A DNA stretch of 45,305 nt from Lachnospiraceae bacterium (GTDB lineage Bacteria > Bacillota > Clostridia > Lachnospirales > Lachnospiraceae): positions 1 to 45,305 of the forward strand of contig JALESH010000016.1 of NCBI GenBank assembly GCA_022781985.1, given 5' to 3'. This document shows, piece by piece, positions 17,989 through 27,548 of the stretch (its first letter is position 1; each line of letters opens with the position of its first letter). The position numbers and the translations under genes are program-made. A model generated the notes under the pieces. It did not search any database, was not told the DNA's origin, and saw nothing but the letters and a program-made list of their open reading frames with translations.

Positions 17989-19677
17989 ATGTTAAACTAT
18001 AGCAGATATAAGCGTAATCCGGTGATAGACTATCCTGAAAGGGAATGGCCGGGCAAGGAGATACAGAAGGCTCCTGTCTGGTGCAGTGTGGATTTGAGGG
18101 ACGGCAATCAGGCCCTGATCGATCCTATGGTGGTGGAAGAGAAGATTGAGATGTTCCAGTATCTCATCAAGCTGGGCTTTCGGGAGATTGAGATAGGTTT
18201 TCCCGCAGCCAGCCAGATTGAATTTGACTTTCTGCGCCAGCTGGCAGACAGGAAGATGATACCGGAGGATGTCAGAGTACAGGTGCTGACCCAGTGTCGT
18301 GAGGAGCTGATCGAGAGAACCTTTGAATCCATCCGGGGATGTTCGCAGGCGATCATTCACATATACAATTCCACCTCCACCCTGCAGAGGGATGTTGTGT
18401 TCGGCATGAGCAGGGAGGAGATCATCAATATAGCAGTACAGGGAACCAAATGGGTGAAGGAAAGGGCAGAGAGATTTCCGGGAAAGATTATCCTGGAATA
18501 TTCTCCGGAGAGCTTCACCGGAACCGAACTGGATTTTGCTCTGGAGATCTGTACCGCAGTGCAGGAGACCTGGGGAGCCACGAAGGAAAATCCCATTATC
18601 ATCAATCTGCCGTCTACAGTAGAGATGACCACCCCTAACGTATATGCGGATCAGATCGAATGGATGAATAAGCATTTTAAAAACAGGGAGAGTATCATAC
18701 TGAGCGTTCATCCACACAATGACAGAGGAACGGGGGTGGCCAGTGCGGAGCTGGCGCTGCTGGCAGGCGCAGACCGTGTGGAGGGCACGCTTTTCGGCAA
18801 CGGAGAAAGAACCGGCAATGTGGATATATTGAATATCGGCTACAATATGTTTTCCCAGGGCATCAATCCGGAGCTGAATATTGAAAAGGTGAACGAAATA
18901 ATCGAAATCTATGAGAGGTGCTGCAAGATACCCATTCATCCCAGACATCCCTATGCAGGAAAGCTGGTGTTCACAGCCTTTTCCGGCTCTCATCAGGATG
19001 CCATCAACAAGGGGGTCAGGGCCATGAAGGAGAGGAACAGCAGTATATGGCAGGTGCCCTATCTGCCCATTGATCCCTCTGATATCGGACGGGAGTATGA
19101 GCCCATTGTACGGATCAATTCTCAGTCCGGCAAGGGCGGCGTGGCCTTTGTTATGGATACCTATTTCGGCTTCAAGCTCCCAAAAGGCATGCACAGAGAG
19201 TTTGCAAATGTAATCCAGAGGATTTCCGAGAAGCAGGGTGAGGTATCTCCGGATCAGATTATGGAGCAGTTCCGGCAGGAGTATCTGGAGCGTAAAGAGC
19301 CTATCCATTTCAGAAGGCTCAGGGTGGATGACCTGAGCGACCGGGTCACCTCCGAATTTGATACCAGGGTGACAGTGGTGTATACTGACCATGGAGTGGA
19401 GAAGAGCTTTGAAGCAGTGGGAAATGGGCCCATCGATGCGGTAAAGCGCGGCCTGCAGGAGGTACTGGGAGAAGAGATGAAGATTCTGGATTATGAAGAG
19501 CATGCTCTGCAGAGTGGCTCCAACTCCCAGGCAGCAGCCTATATCCATCTGCTGGATGTGAATAACGGAAGCGTTACCTACGGTGTAGGCGTAAGCTCCA
19601 ATATTACCAGGGCCTCCGTGAGGGCCATCTTCTCAGCGGTGAACCGTCTTGGGATCGGGCAGGGCAATTTCTCATAA
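17989..19677 (+). CDS. leuA: 2-isopropylmalate synthase
   Basis: LeuA condenses 2-oxoisovalerate and acetyl-CoA, the first committed step of leucine synthesis. At 562 residues it is the long form. The TIM-barrel catalytic domain starts with SVDLRDGNQALIDP (metal-binding Asp in LRDGNQ) and includes LSVHPHNDRGTGVA and GTLFGNGERTGNVD. The C-terminal part (about residues 440-560) is the leucine-binding regulatory domain, ending GVGVSSNITRASVRAIFSAV. GGGAGG with 8-base spacing supports the start. No T-box leader is visible in the 107-base gap upstream, and no leuB, leuC or leuD follows, so control is probably by feedback inhibition or a distant regulator. Confidence 0.96.
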   Translation: MLNYSRYKRNPVIDYPEREWPGKEIQKAPVWCSVDLRDGNQALIDPMVVEEKIEMFQYLIKLGFREIEIGFPAASQIEFDFLRQLADRKMIPEDVRVQVLTQCREELIERTFESIRGCSQAIIHIYNSTSTLQRDVVFGMSREEIINIAVQGTKWVKERAERFPGKIILEYSPESFTGTELDFALEICTAVQETWGATKENPIIINLPSTVEMTTPNVYADQIEWMNKHFKNRESIILSVHPHNDRGTGVASAELALLAGADRVEGTLFGNGERTGNVDILNIGYNMFSQGINPELNIEKVNEIIEIYERCCKIPIHPRHPYAGKLVFTAFSGSHQDAINKGVRAMKERNSSIWQVPYLPIDPSDIGREYEPIVRINSQSGKGGVAFVMDTYFGFKLPKGMHREFANVIQRISEKQGEVSPDQIMEQFRQEYLERKEPIHFRRLRVDDLSDRVTSEFDTRVTVVYTDHGVEKSFEAVGNGPIDAVKRGLQEVLGEEMKILDYEEHALQSGSNSQAAAYIHLLDVNNGSVTYGVGVSSNITRASVRAIFSAVNRLGIGQGNFS

Positions 19678-19709
19678 ACAGCTGGAAAAAGGAGAATGCT
19701 GCAGAAAAA

Positions 19710-20990
19710 ATGAAACATAAATTTTTGCAATATGTGCTTCAGAATATAGCCGGTATGATAGGGGTGTCTGTATATATACTGGCCGATACATTCTTTATTT
19801 CCATTTACTCGGGAGCAGATGGAATCACCGTATTGAATCTGTCATTGCCGGTGTACGGCCTGATTTTTGCAGCAGGGTCCATGGTGGGAATTGGCTCTGC
19901 CACCAGGTATGCTATTAAAAAAGCCCAGGGTCAGAAGGACATTGATTTTTATTTTACCCATGCAATTTTCTGGGATCTGATCCTGAGCCTTCCCTTTGTG
20001 CTGCTTGGAATATTTGGCCCGGAGCAGGTGCTCCGGGCTATGGGGGCGGACGCGGCCATTATGGAATTGGGAAAGAGCTATGTCAGGATCTTTTTGCTTT
20101 TTACCCCCTTTTTTATGGTTAATTATGTATTTACTGCATTTGCCAGAAATGATAACGCCCCCGGCACGGCAATGCTGGGTTCTCTGGGGGGAAGCCTGTT
20201 CAATATCGTGTTTGATTATCTTTTTATGTTCCCTATGGATCTGGGACTGACAGGAGCGGCTCTGGCCACTGCAGCCTCACCGGTGGTTACCATCCTGATC
20301 TGCGGCAGCCATTACCTTGGAAAGAATAATACGGTTCCCTTTGGGTGGAGGCTGCCTTCTGTAAAGCAGCTTTTTTCCTGTTGTCAGCTGGGCATATCGG
20401 CCTTTGTAGGAGAGCTTTCTTCCGCTGTTGCAACAACCGTTTTTAATTTATTGATCCTGGGGATAGCGGGCAATACCGGAGTGGCTGCCTATGGTGTGGT
20501 AGCTAATCTGTCACTTGTGGCTATGGCCATTTTCAACGGGATAGCACAAGGAACACAGCCGCTGATCAGTAAATGCTATGGGAGCGGAGAAAAGGGGGAG
20601 GTTCACTTTCTGCTCAGGTTAGCGCTGGCAGCGGCCTTGGCAGCGGAGGGAATCCTAGTTGCTGGCATCTGGGTCTTTACAGATCCCCTGGTCAAGCTGT
20701 TTAACAGTGAGGCAAATCAGGCTCTGGCCTATTATGCCCATGACGGAATGAGGCTTTATTTTTTAGGCTACCTGCTTGCCGGTGTTAATATGATGCTGGT
20801 GAGCTGCTTTTCTGCAACAGACAGGGCAAAGCAGGCATTTGCAGCCTCTGTCCTGAGAGGGGTTGTAGCCATCACGGCCTGTGCAGTTATCATGTCAGGC
20901 ATCTGGGGGCTGCATGGAGTGTGGCTGTCCTTTCCGGCATCCGAGGCCATCACGGCTGCTGTGATCCTGGTCATGTACCGAAGGGGCTGA
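19710..20990 (+). CDS. MATE-family multidrug/cation antiporter
   Basis: This is an integral membrane exporter of 426 residues with about 12 hydrophobic spans in two similar halves. The N-terminus (IAGMIGVSVYILADTFFIS) is the MATE TM1 pattern, and FGPEQVLRAMGAD followed by YVRIFLLFTPFF is typical of the family's middle. It probably exports drugs or toxic organic cations using Na+ or H+; the substrate cannot be told. It follows leuA by 32 bases. AAGGAG is 15 bases upstream, with a 5-codon micro-ORF (19696-19713) between, whose TGA overlaps this ATG. Confidence 0.9.
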   Translation: MKHKFLQYVLQNIAGMIGVSVYILADTFFISIYSGADGITVLNLSLPVYGLIFAAGSMVGIGSATRYAIKKAQGQKDIDFYFTHAIFWDLILSLPFVLLGIFGPEQVLRAMGADAAIMELGKSYVRIFLLFTPFFMVNYVFTAFARNDNAPGTAMLGSLGGSLFNIVFDYLFMFPMDLGLTGAALATAASPVVTILICGSHYLGKNNTVPFGWRLPSVKQLFSCCQLGISAFVGELSSAVATTVFNLLILGIAGNTGVAAYGVVANLSLVAMAIFNGIAQGTQPLISKCYGSGEKGEVHFLLRLALAAALAAEGILVAGIWVFTDPLVKLFNSEANQALAYYAHDGMRLYFLGYLLAGVNMMLVSCFSATDRAKQAFAASVLRGVVAITACAVIMSGIWGLHGVWLSFPASEAITAAVILVMYRRG

Positions 20991-21031
20991 CTGCTTCTGT
21001 TCAGCAGCAAGCCCAATGGGGAAGCCTGGAG

Positions 21032-21721
21032 TTATTCTATCAACTCTCCGTCCGTTCCAATCGTCACTACCTGCCAGGGGATAAACCTGCCGCTGGCCTG
21101 AAGGGCGGCCTTGGCAGCATTTTCAATGCCTCCGCAGCAGGGGACCTCCATACGGACGATGCGCACACTTTTTATGTCATTATTTTTCATGATTTCCGTC
21201 AGTTTTTCGCTGTAGTCCACAGCATCCAGTTTAGGGCAGCCGATGAGGGTCACATGGTTGCGGATGAAATCCCGGTGAAAATTGCCGTAGGCATAGGCAG
21301 CGCAGTCGGCAGCAATCAGCAGGTTGGCTCCGTCAAAATAGGGGGCCTTCACAGGTACCAGCCGGATCTGCACGGGCCACTGCTGAAGCTGGCTGGGAGC
21401 AGCTGCGGCCCGGGCAGGGCTGTGGGCAGCTGTCCTGTGGATGGTGCTGGAGCTGCTGCCGGGACAGCCACAGGACTGCAGCTTTTTCTGCTGATTCAGC
21501 TTGACGGCAGCCTCATCGTAGGGGGCGGCCTCCCGCTCCTCAAAGGTGATGGCTCCGGTAGGGCAGACCGGCAGACAGTCTCCAAGGCCATCACAATAGT
21601 CGTCTCTTAACAGGACAGCCTTGCCGTTTACCATTCCGATGGCACTTTCATGGCAGGCAGCGGCGCAGGCTCCGCAGCCATTGCATTTCTCTTCCTGGAT
21701 CCTGATTATTTTTCTTATCAT
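21032..21721 (-). CDS. Two-[4Fe-4S] ferredoxin-domain protein with C-terminal Cys motif
   Basis: The 229-residue protein opens with a bacterial-type ferredoxin domain: CNGCGACAAACHE and CDGLGDCLPVCP each supply cluster ligands. A Ser/Ala-rich linker (about residues 86-120) follows, then a domain with IAADCAAYAYGNFH, LIGCPKLD and MEVPCCGGIENAA. The second half looks like a redox or cofactor-binding fold common in clostridial 4Fe-4S proteins. Its reaction is not known to me. I start at ATG 21721 behind AAGGAGG; an upstream in-frame start would add 10 basic residues. It converges on the MATE gene with a 41-base gap. It is probably cytoplasmic electron transfer or sensing. Confidence 0.85.
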   Translation of the reverse strand: MIRKIIRIQEEKCNGCGACAAACHESAIGMVNGKAVLLRDDYCDGLGDCLPVCPTGAITFEEREAAPYDEAAVKLNQQKKLQSCGCPGSSSSTIHRTAAHSPARAAAAPSQLQQWPVQIRLVPVKAPYFDGANLLIAADCAAYAYGNFHRDFIRNHVTLIGCPKLDAVDYSEKLTEIMKNNDIKSVRIVRMEVPCCGGIENAAKAALQASGRFIPWQVVTIGTDGELIE

Positions 21722-21765
21722 CTTATCCTTCCTCCTTTTTCTGCTGGACAATAAATCTGATAAAT

Positions 21766-21774
21766 ATCATAACA
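21766..21774 (-). promoter_or_regulatory. Possible extended -10 promoter for the Fe-S protein gene
   Basis: On the minus strand TGTTATGAT (TG-N-TATGAT) lies about 45 bases upstream of the ATG at 21721. The -35 is weak. An imperfect palindrome (minus strand TGTTG-N6-CAACA) lies just upstream and might be an operator. Confidence 0.4.
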
Positions 21775-21845
21775 GAATGGAAGAAAAGAAGATGTTGTTA
21801 ATACAACACATCACCATACCTTTCTGAATAAAAATCATCAAATTA

Positions 21846-21880
21846 AAGGGAGATTCCCTTCACAGAAAAGAATCTCCCTT
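21846..21880 (-). terminator. Terminator after the DUF1846 gene
   Basis: A perfect 10-bp stem (21846-21855 with 21871-21880, loop 15 bases) lies 41 bases past the stop of the minus-strand DUF1846 gene. The following minus-strand bases are TAATTTGATGATTTTT, a broken T tract, so termination may be partial. Confidence 0.6.
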
Positions 21881-21921
21881 ACAGTATGTGCAGTATTTGC
21901 AAAATAATACAAATTTTTATC

Positions 21922-23415
21922 TTATATCCCCTGCTTATGATAGATCGCATCTGTTTCATAGGCAGGCTCACTGGTGAGGTGCATGCCCAGACGCCTGAAG
22001 GTCTTCTCATCCACGGAGGAGAGGATGACGGAGGAGTGCACCTCACAGCCCTTCAGGCCGGGGAGCTGGGAAAGGGCCAGCCGGGCTGAAGCATCGGTGG
22101 CTGCGCTCATGGACAGGGCAATCAGGATCTCATCGGTGTGAAGGCGGGGATTGCGGCTGCCCAGGTATGCGGTTTTCAGGGTCTGGATGGGTTCAATGGC
22201 TGCCCGGGAGATCAGATGCCGGTCATGGTCAATGCCGCCCAGGATCTTTAAGGCGTTGAGCAGCGCGGCAGCAGAAGCCCCTAAAAGATCAGAGGTCTTT
22301 CCTGTGATGATCTGTCCGTCAGAAAGCTGGATGGCTGTGGCCGGATGGCCGGTGTATTCCTGACGCTTCAGGGCAGCAGGGACAACCCCTCTGTCTTCGA
22401 TGCCGATATTAGCCTGCTTCATCAGCAGCTCCAGCTTGTAGACGATTTCCCTGGATCCCATCACATCCTTTTTCTGGTCAGAGAGAGCCTGATAGTAGCG
22501 GCGGATGATTTCCTGCCGGGAAGCTTCTTTGCAGATCTCGTCGTCTACGATGCAGTTGCCTGCCATATTTACCCCCATGTCGGTGGGCGATTTGTAGGGG
22601 CAGTAGTCCAGAACACGCTCAAAGATGGCATGCAGGACGGGGAAGATCTCCACATCCCTGTTGTAGTTTACGGTGGTTTCTCCATAGGCTTCCAGGTGGA
22701 AGGGATCTATCATGTTCACATCGTTCAGGTCTGCGGTGGCAGCCTCATAGGCTACATTCACGGGATGGCGCAGAGGAATGTTCCAGACAGGAAAGGTTTC
22801 AAATTTGGCATAGCCTGCCTGGATGCCCCTTTTGTGCTCGTGGTAGAGCTGGGAAAGGCAGGTGGCCATTTTGCCGCTGCCGGGGCCCGGTGCGGTCACC
22901 ACTACCAGAGGCCGGGAGGTTTCGATATAATCGTTTTTACCATAGCCGTCATCACTGACAATGTGAGGGATGTTGCTGGGATAGCCATCGATCATATAGT
23001 GCAGGTAGGAGCGGATGCCATAGTCTGAGAGCCGCCTGCGGAAATGATCTGCTGCCGGCTGTCCGGTATATTGGGTGATAACCACACTGCCTACGTAAAG
23101 CTGCCTGGAGCGGAAGGCGTCTACCAGACGCAGCACGTCCAGATCATAGGTAATGCCCAGGTCGCCCCGAACCTTGTTTTTCTCTATGGCGTCAGCGCTG
23201 ATGACGATGACGATCTCGGCCTGCTCCCTGAGCTGCAGCAGCATCTTCAGCTTACTGTCCGGCTGGAAGCCGGGCAGGACTCTGGAGGCATGATAATCGT
23301 CAAAGAGCTTACCGCCAAATTCCAGATACAGCTTATTGCCGAATTGGGCGATCCTCTCCTTGATGTGCTCTGACTGCAGTTTCAAGTATTTTTGGTTATC
23401 AAATCCCTTTTTCAT
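21922..23415 (-). CDS. DUF1846 family protein
   Basis: This is a conserved 497-residue cytoplasmic protein of uncharacterised biochemical role. It starts [19 protein letters not shown] central nucleotide-binding-like segment is [20 protein letters not shown] (about residues 175-194), and there are conserved stretches such as [14 protein letters not shown] and [11 protein letters not shown] prefer the ATG at 23415 (8 bases from AAGGAA) over ATG 23421 (about 2 bases). The gene overlaps the 3' end of pyrG by 17 bases, so it is translated with it. That coupling suggests a nucleotide-related task, but this is inference. Confidence 0.9.
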   Translation of the reverse strand: MKKGFDNQKYLKLQSEHIKERIAQFGNKLYLEFGGKLFDDYHASRVLPGFQPDSKLKMLLQLREQAEIVIVISADAIEKNKVRGDLGITYDLDVLRLVDAFRSRQLYVGSVVITQYTGQPAADHFRRRLSDYGIRSYLHYMIDGYPSNIPHIVSDDGYGKNDYIETSRPLVVVTAPGPGSGKMATCLSQLYHEHKRGIQAGYAKFETFPVWNIPLRHPVNVAYEAATADLNDVNMIDPFHLEAYGETTVNYNRDVEIFPVLHAIFERVLDYCPYKSPTDMGVNMAGNCIVDDEICKEASRQEIIRRYYQALSDQKKDVMGSREIVYKLELLMKQANIGIEDRGVVPAALKRQEYTGHPATAIQLSDGQIITGKTSDLLGASAAALLNALKILGGIDHDRHLISRAAIEPIQTLKTAYLGSRNPRLHTDEILIALSMSAATDASARLALSQLPGLKGCEVHSSVILSSVDEKTFRRLGMHLTSEPAYETDAIYHKQGI

Positions 23416-25033
23416 ATGCATTCTTCCTTTTGTTTTTTTTCTGTACAGCAGCAGAGATAAAGCCTCTGAACAGAGGATGGGGCCTGTTGGGGCGGGACTT
23501 CAGCTCGGGGTGGGCCTGGGTGGCGACAAAGAAGGGATGATCGGGAATCTCACACATTTCCACGATACGTCCGTCAGGAGAAAGGCCCGACAGTCTCATG
23601 CCGTGTTCTGTAAGGGCGGAGCGGTAATCGTTGTTTACCTCATAGCGGTGTCTGTGCCTTTCAAAGATGGTATCCTCCCCATAAAGCCGATAGGAAAGGG
23701 AATCCCGGTCAAGCACACAGGGATAGGAGCCAAGCCGCAGTGTACCGCCCAGGTCCTCTACCCCGTTTTGATCCGGCATCAGGGCGATGACAGGATGGGT
23801 AGTGTTGGGATCCAGCTCTACACTGTGGGCATCCCTGAAGCCCAGTACATTTCTGGCATACTCCACGATGGAAAGCTGCATGCCCAGGCACAGTCCCAGA
23901 AAGGGAATCTTATGGGTCCTGGCATAGGAAATAGCCTTTATTTTCCCCTCAATGCCCCGGCTGCCGAAGCCTCCGGGTACCAGGATGCCGTCTGCATCCT
24001 GCAGGAGCCTGTCCCCATTGCCGTCATCAACAGTCTCCGAATCGATCCACCTGATGTTCACCGTGACACGGTTGGAGATGCCCCCGTGCTTCAAAGCCTC
24101 CACGACACTGATATAAGCATCGTGGAGTTGGATATACTTGCCTACGAGGGCAATCGTTACCTCTCCTTCAGGCTGGCGGAGAGAATCCACCATGGCCTTC
24201 CAATCCGCAAGCTCCGGCTGGGGGCAGGGGAGGTGCAGGCATTCACAGGCCACCTGTGCAAGCTGCTCCTGTTCCATGGCAAGAGGGGCTTCGTAGAGGT
24301 ATTCTACATCCAGGTTCTGCAGGACGTGGCTGTTGGGCACGTTGCAGAACAGGGCGATCTTGTCCTTAATGGCCTGGTCCAGGGGGTGTTCACTGCGGCA
24401 TACAATGATATCAGGCTGGATCCCCATGCCCTGAAGCTCTTTTACGCTGGCCTGGGTAGGCTTGGTTTTCATTTCCTGGGAGGCCCGTAGGTAGGGGATA
24501 AGGGTGACGTGGATTAAAATGGCATTTTCATGGCCTATTTCATGCTGAAACTGTCGGATGGATTCTAAAAAGGGCTGACTTTCAATGTCGCCCACAGTAC
24601 CGCCCACCTCGATAATGGCGATGCGGGTCTCTGTATCTGTAAAATTCCGGTAGAACCGGCTCTTGATTTCATTGGTGATGTGAGGAATGACCTGAACTGT
24701 GCCGCCGCCATAGTCACCGCGGCGTTCCTTCTGGAGCACGGACCAATAGATTTTGCCCGTGGTCACGTTAGAGTTCCGATCCAGATTTTCGTCGATAAAT
24801 CTTTCGTAGTGCCCCAGGTCCAGGTCGGTTTCTGTACCGTCCTCCGTAACGAATACCTCACCATGCTGGATGGGATTCATGGTACCGGGATCGATGTTGA
24901 TATAGGGATCAAATTTTTGCATTGTGACTTTGTAACCGCGGGCCTTCAGAAGCCTGCCCAGAGATGCGGCTGTAATGCCTTTTCCCAGGCCGGAAACGAC
25001 GCCGCCTGTCACGAATACGTATTTTACAGGCAT
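23399..25033 (-). CDS. pyrG: CTP synthase
   Basis: PyrG makes CTP from UTP, ATP and glutamine. The 544-residue protein has the amidoligase domain ([20 protein letters not shown]-loop region, then [15 protein letters not shown]) and a C-terminal class-I glutamine amidotransferase domain with the nucleophile Cys in FLGLCLGMQ and the His-Glu pair in [15 protein letters not shown] is 8 bases from ATG 25033; a GTG upstream would add 6 residues. It is transcribed divergently from ftsH. No obvious regulatory leader was recognised, although the leader is short enough for the initiation-site attenuation known in Bacillus. Confidence 0.97.
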   Translation of the reverse strand: MPVKYVFVTGGVVSGLGKGITAASLGRLLKARGYKVTMQKFDPYINIDPGTMNPIQHGEVFVTEDGTETDLDLGHYERFIDENLDRNSNVTTGKIYWSVLQKERRGDYGGGTVQVIPHITNEIKSRFYRNFTDTETRIAIIEVGGTVGDIESQPFLESIRQFQHEIGHENAILIHVTLIPYLRASQEMKTKPTQASVKELQGMGIQPDIIVCRSEHPLDQAIKDKIALFCNVPNSHVLQNLDVEYLYEAPLAMEQEQLAQVACECLHLPCPQPELADWKAMVDSLRQPEGEVTIALVGKYIQLHDAYISVVEALKHGGISNRVTVNIRWIDSETVDDGNGDRLLQDADGILVPGGFGSRGIEGKIKAISYARTHKIPFLGLCLGMQLSIVEYARNVLGFRDAHSVELDPNTTHPVIALMPDQNGVEDLGGTLRLGSYPCVLDRDSLSYRLYGEDTIFERHRHRYEVNNDYRSALTEHGMRLSGLSPDGRIVEMCEIPDHPFFVATQAHPELKSRPNRPHPLFRGFISAAVQKKNKRKNAYEKGI

Positions 25034-25076
25034 TTCATTTTCCTCCTTCACTGGATAACACTAAATGAACCTATGT

Positions 25077-25082
25077 ATTATA
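25077..25082 (-). promoter_or_regulatory. -10 element for pyrG
   Basis: The minus strand reads TATAAT here, about 44 bases upstream of the pyrG ATG. The -35 at normal spacing is poor, so this is a moderate call. Confidence 0.5.
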
Positions 25083-25170
25083 CAATGGAGGAAAGCTAAA
25101 ATCTACTACTTTAACATAAAAAATTTAGAAATCTTTTATAATATGCAGTAGCATTTTCCAAATTAAATTA

Positions 25171-25199
25171 TTGATTTCTCAAAAGCCAATCTTTATAAT
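25171..25199 (+). promoter_or_regulatory. Sigma-A promoter for ftsH
   Basis: TTGATT (25171-25176), a 17-base spacer and TATAAT (25194-25199) lie 64 bases upstream of the ftsH ATG. The leader has a small hairpin (CGGCC 25212-25216 with GGCCG 25221-25225). The promoter overlaps an apparent N-terminal extension of the ftsH frame, which supports the downstream start. Confidence 0.8.
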
Positions 25200-25263
25200 G
25201 AAAGAATGGTTCGGCCTCAGGGCCGGAGCAGCTACACAAAAGTATTTAAATGCAGGAGTGATT

Positions 25264-27489
25264 ATGGAAAATAACAACAACCTAAACCAATACGATGGCG
25301 GAGGCTACAACAACGGCAATCGTGGCGGCAATCAGAATAACAATGGCAAGGGAGGGCCGGGAAGCAGCGGGGAGGATCCCAAGAAGCAGAGCTTTTTTCT
25401 GCTGCTGGCAGCGGCGCTCATTACTCTCCTGTGCATGAGTTATTTTATGAAGGTGCTGACCGGGGGCCGGGAGGTGGAGATTACCTATAACCGGTTTATT
25501 GAGATGGTAGAGGGCGGTGAAGTGGACAGCGTGGTGATCGACACCGACAGGATCACCATATATCCCAGGGAGGGAGGTGAGGGCACCGCCCTGTATCCGG
25601 TGCCGGCAGTAACCTATTATACAGGAAGGATCTCTGATGATTCCCTGACCCAGCGGCTGCTGGACAATGGGGTGGATGTGAACGGAACAGTTCCCGACGG
25701 TTCGGGGATGATACTATCCATTCTTCTGACCTATATTCTTCCGGTGCTGCTGATGTGGGTGCTTTTAAGCTTTCTGTTCCGCAAGATATCCAAAAGCAGC
25801 GGTGGAGTTATGGGAGTGGGCAAGAGTAATGCCAAGGTCTATGTGGAAAAGGAGACCGGCGTAGCCTTCCGGGACGTGGCAGGAGAGGATGAGGCCAAGG
25901 AATCCCTGCAGGAGGTGGTGGATTTCCTCCACAATCCGGGGAAATATTCCAGGATAGGCGCCAAGCTGCCCAAGGGCGCCCTGCTGGTGGGGCCTCCCGG
26001 AACGGGAAAGACCCTCCTGGCAAAGGCTGTGGCAGGAGAGGCAAATGTGCCCTTCTTTTCCCTGGCAGGCTCCGACTTTATTGAATTATATGTAGGTGTG
26101 GGCGCCTCCAGGGTGAGGGACTTATTTAAGGAGGCTACCAAAAATGCGCCCTGTATTGTCTTCATTGATGAGATAGATGCCATAGGGCGGAGCCGTGACT
26201 CCAAGTACGGGGGCGGCAATGAGGAAAGGGAGCAGACGCTGAACCAGCTCCTTTCCGAGATGGACGGCTTCGATACCTCTAAGGGGATCCTGATACTGGG
26301 AGCCACCAACCGCCCTGAGATCCTGGATAAGGCACTGCTTCGTCCCGGCCGCTTTGACAGAAGGATCATCGTGGATAAGCCGGATCTGAAGGGACGGGTG
26401 GAGATTCTGAAGGTGCATGCCAAGGAGGTTCTTATGGATGACAGTGTGGATCTGGAGGCCATTGCCCTGGCCACCAGCGGTGCCGTTGGGGCCGATCTGG
26501 CCAATATGATCAACGAAGCAGCCATCAATGCGGTTCAGAAGGGACGGGAATGTGTCTGCCAGCAGGATCTGTTTGAGGCAGTGGAGCAGGTGCTGGTAGG
26601 CAAGGAAAAGAAGGACCGCATCATGAGCAGGGAGGAGAGGAAGATCGTATCCTATCATGAGGTAGGGCATGCCCTGCTGAGTGCCCTGCAGAAAAATGCA
26701 GAGCCGGTACAGAAGATCACCATAGTGCCCAGAACCATGGGTGCCCTTGGCTATGTGATGCAGGTGCCGGAGGAGGAGAAGTATCTGAATACAAAGGCTG
26801 AGCTGCACGATATGCTGGTGGGCTATTTGGGAGGCCGGGCTGCTGAGGAGCTGGTATTCGATACGGTGACCACGGGAGCTGCCAATGACATTGAAAAGGC
26901 TACCAATATCGCCAGAAATATGGTTACCCGTTTCGGTATGAGTGAGAAATTCGGCCTCATGGGCCTGGCCACCATAGAGAGTGAGTATCTGGGTGGTGGT
27001 TCCCGGATGAACTGCAGTGATGTAACCGCCGCTGATGTGGATACAGAGGTTATGAATATACTGAAGGACTGCTATGAGGAGGCAAAGCGGCTTTTGTCAG
27101 AAAACAGGGAGCTGATGGATAAGCTGGCGGCCCATCTGATCGAGAAGGAAACCATCACAGGCAAGGAGTTCATGAAGATTTTCCGGGAAGAAAAGGGAAT
27201 ACCGGAGCCGGAGGAGGACTCCCGGGAAAAGGAAGCTGAGCAGAAAAGCCCTGATGGAGAACCGGAAGACCAAAGGCTCGCCGGCAGGGAAGCCGCTGAG
27301 AATGCCGGCCCCGGATGTGACAGCACAGGGCAGGAAGAAACGTGGGAGGCAGTCCGGGATGGCAGCCGGAGCGGAAATGGCAGTCAGGAGGAGACTGCCG
27401 GGGAAAGGCAGAATGCAGGTCCTGCAGGCCGTTTCTCCAATGTCCGGATGGAGCCTGGCGCCGGAGACCGGAACAGAACGCAGAAATAG
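25264..27489 (+). CDS. ftsH: ATP-dependent zinc metalloprotease FtsH
   Basis: FtsH is a hexameric membrane protease that extracts and degrades damaged membrane and regulatory proteins. The 741 residues include an Asn/Gly-rich cytoplasmic lead (residues 3-36), TM1 (about 43-62), an extracytoplasmic loop, TM2 (about 155-178), the AAA module with GPPGTGKT at 243-250 and [13 protein letters not shown], and the zinc motif HEVGH at 465-469. The last 95 or so residues form a hydrophilic Glu/Gly/Arg-rich tail that is longer than in typical homologues. AGGAG at 25254-25258 supports ATG 25264, downstream of a consensus promoter. It is followed by uvrC at a 59-base gap. Confidence 0.96.
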   Translation: MENNNNLNQYDGGGYNNGNRGGNQNNNGKGGPGSSGEDPKKQSFFLLLAAALITLLCMSYFMKVLTGGREVEITYNRFIEMVEGGEVDSVVIDTDRITIYPREGGEGTALYPVPAVTYYTGRISDDSLTQRLLDNGVDVNGTVPDGSGMILSILLTYILPVLLMWVLLSFLFRKISKSSGGVMGVGKSNAKVYVEKETGVAFRDVAGEDEAKESLQEVVDFLHNPGKYSRIGAKLPKGALLVGPPGTGKTLLAKAVAGEANVPFFSLAGSDFIELYVGVGASRVRDLFKEATKNAPCIVFIDEIDAIGRSRDSKYGGGNEEREQTLNQLLSEMDGFDTSKGILILGATNRPEILDKALLRPGRFDRRIIVDKPDLKGRVEILKVHAKEVLMDDSVDLEAIALATSGAVGADLANMINEAAINAVQKGRECVCQQDLFEAVEQVLVGKEKKDRIMSREERKIVSYHEVGHALLSALQKNAEPVQKITIVPRTMGALGYVMQVPEEEKYLNTKAELHDMLVGYLGGRAAEELVFDTVTTGAANDIEKATNIARNMVTRFGMSEKFGLMGLATIESEYLGGGSRMNCSDVTAADVDTEVMNILKDCYEEAKRLLSENRELMDKLAAHLIEKETITGKEFMKIFREEKGIPEPEEDSREKEAEQKSPDGEPEDQRLAGREAAENAGPGCDSTGQEETWEAVRDGSRSGNGSQEETAGERQNAGPAGRFSNVRMEPGAGDRNRTQK

Positions 27490-27548
27490 AGAGCAGAAGA
27501 GGTTTTCAGTTGATGAGAGCCTCTTTTTATTCAACAGGAAATGGACAT

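Noticed and set aside
17992..19548. 518-codon minus-strand open frame opposite leuA, and similar long frames opposite uvrB, uvrA, mbl, uvrC, pyrG and rapZ
   Set aside because: They lie entirely antisense to clear conserved genes, have no family match and no good ribosome binding sites. They arise from the codon bias of the real genes.
21790..21815. Rex operator upstream of the Fe-S protein gene
   Set aside because: TTGT and ACAA half-sites are close, but spacing and the inner bases do not fit the Rex consensus; it is only an imperfect palindrome.
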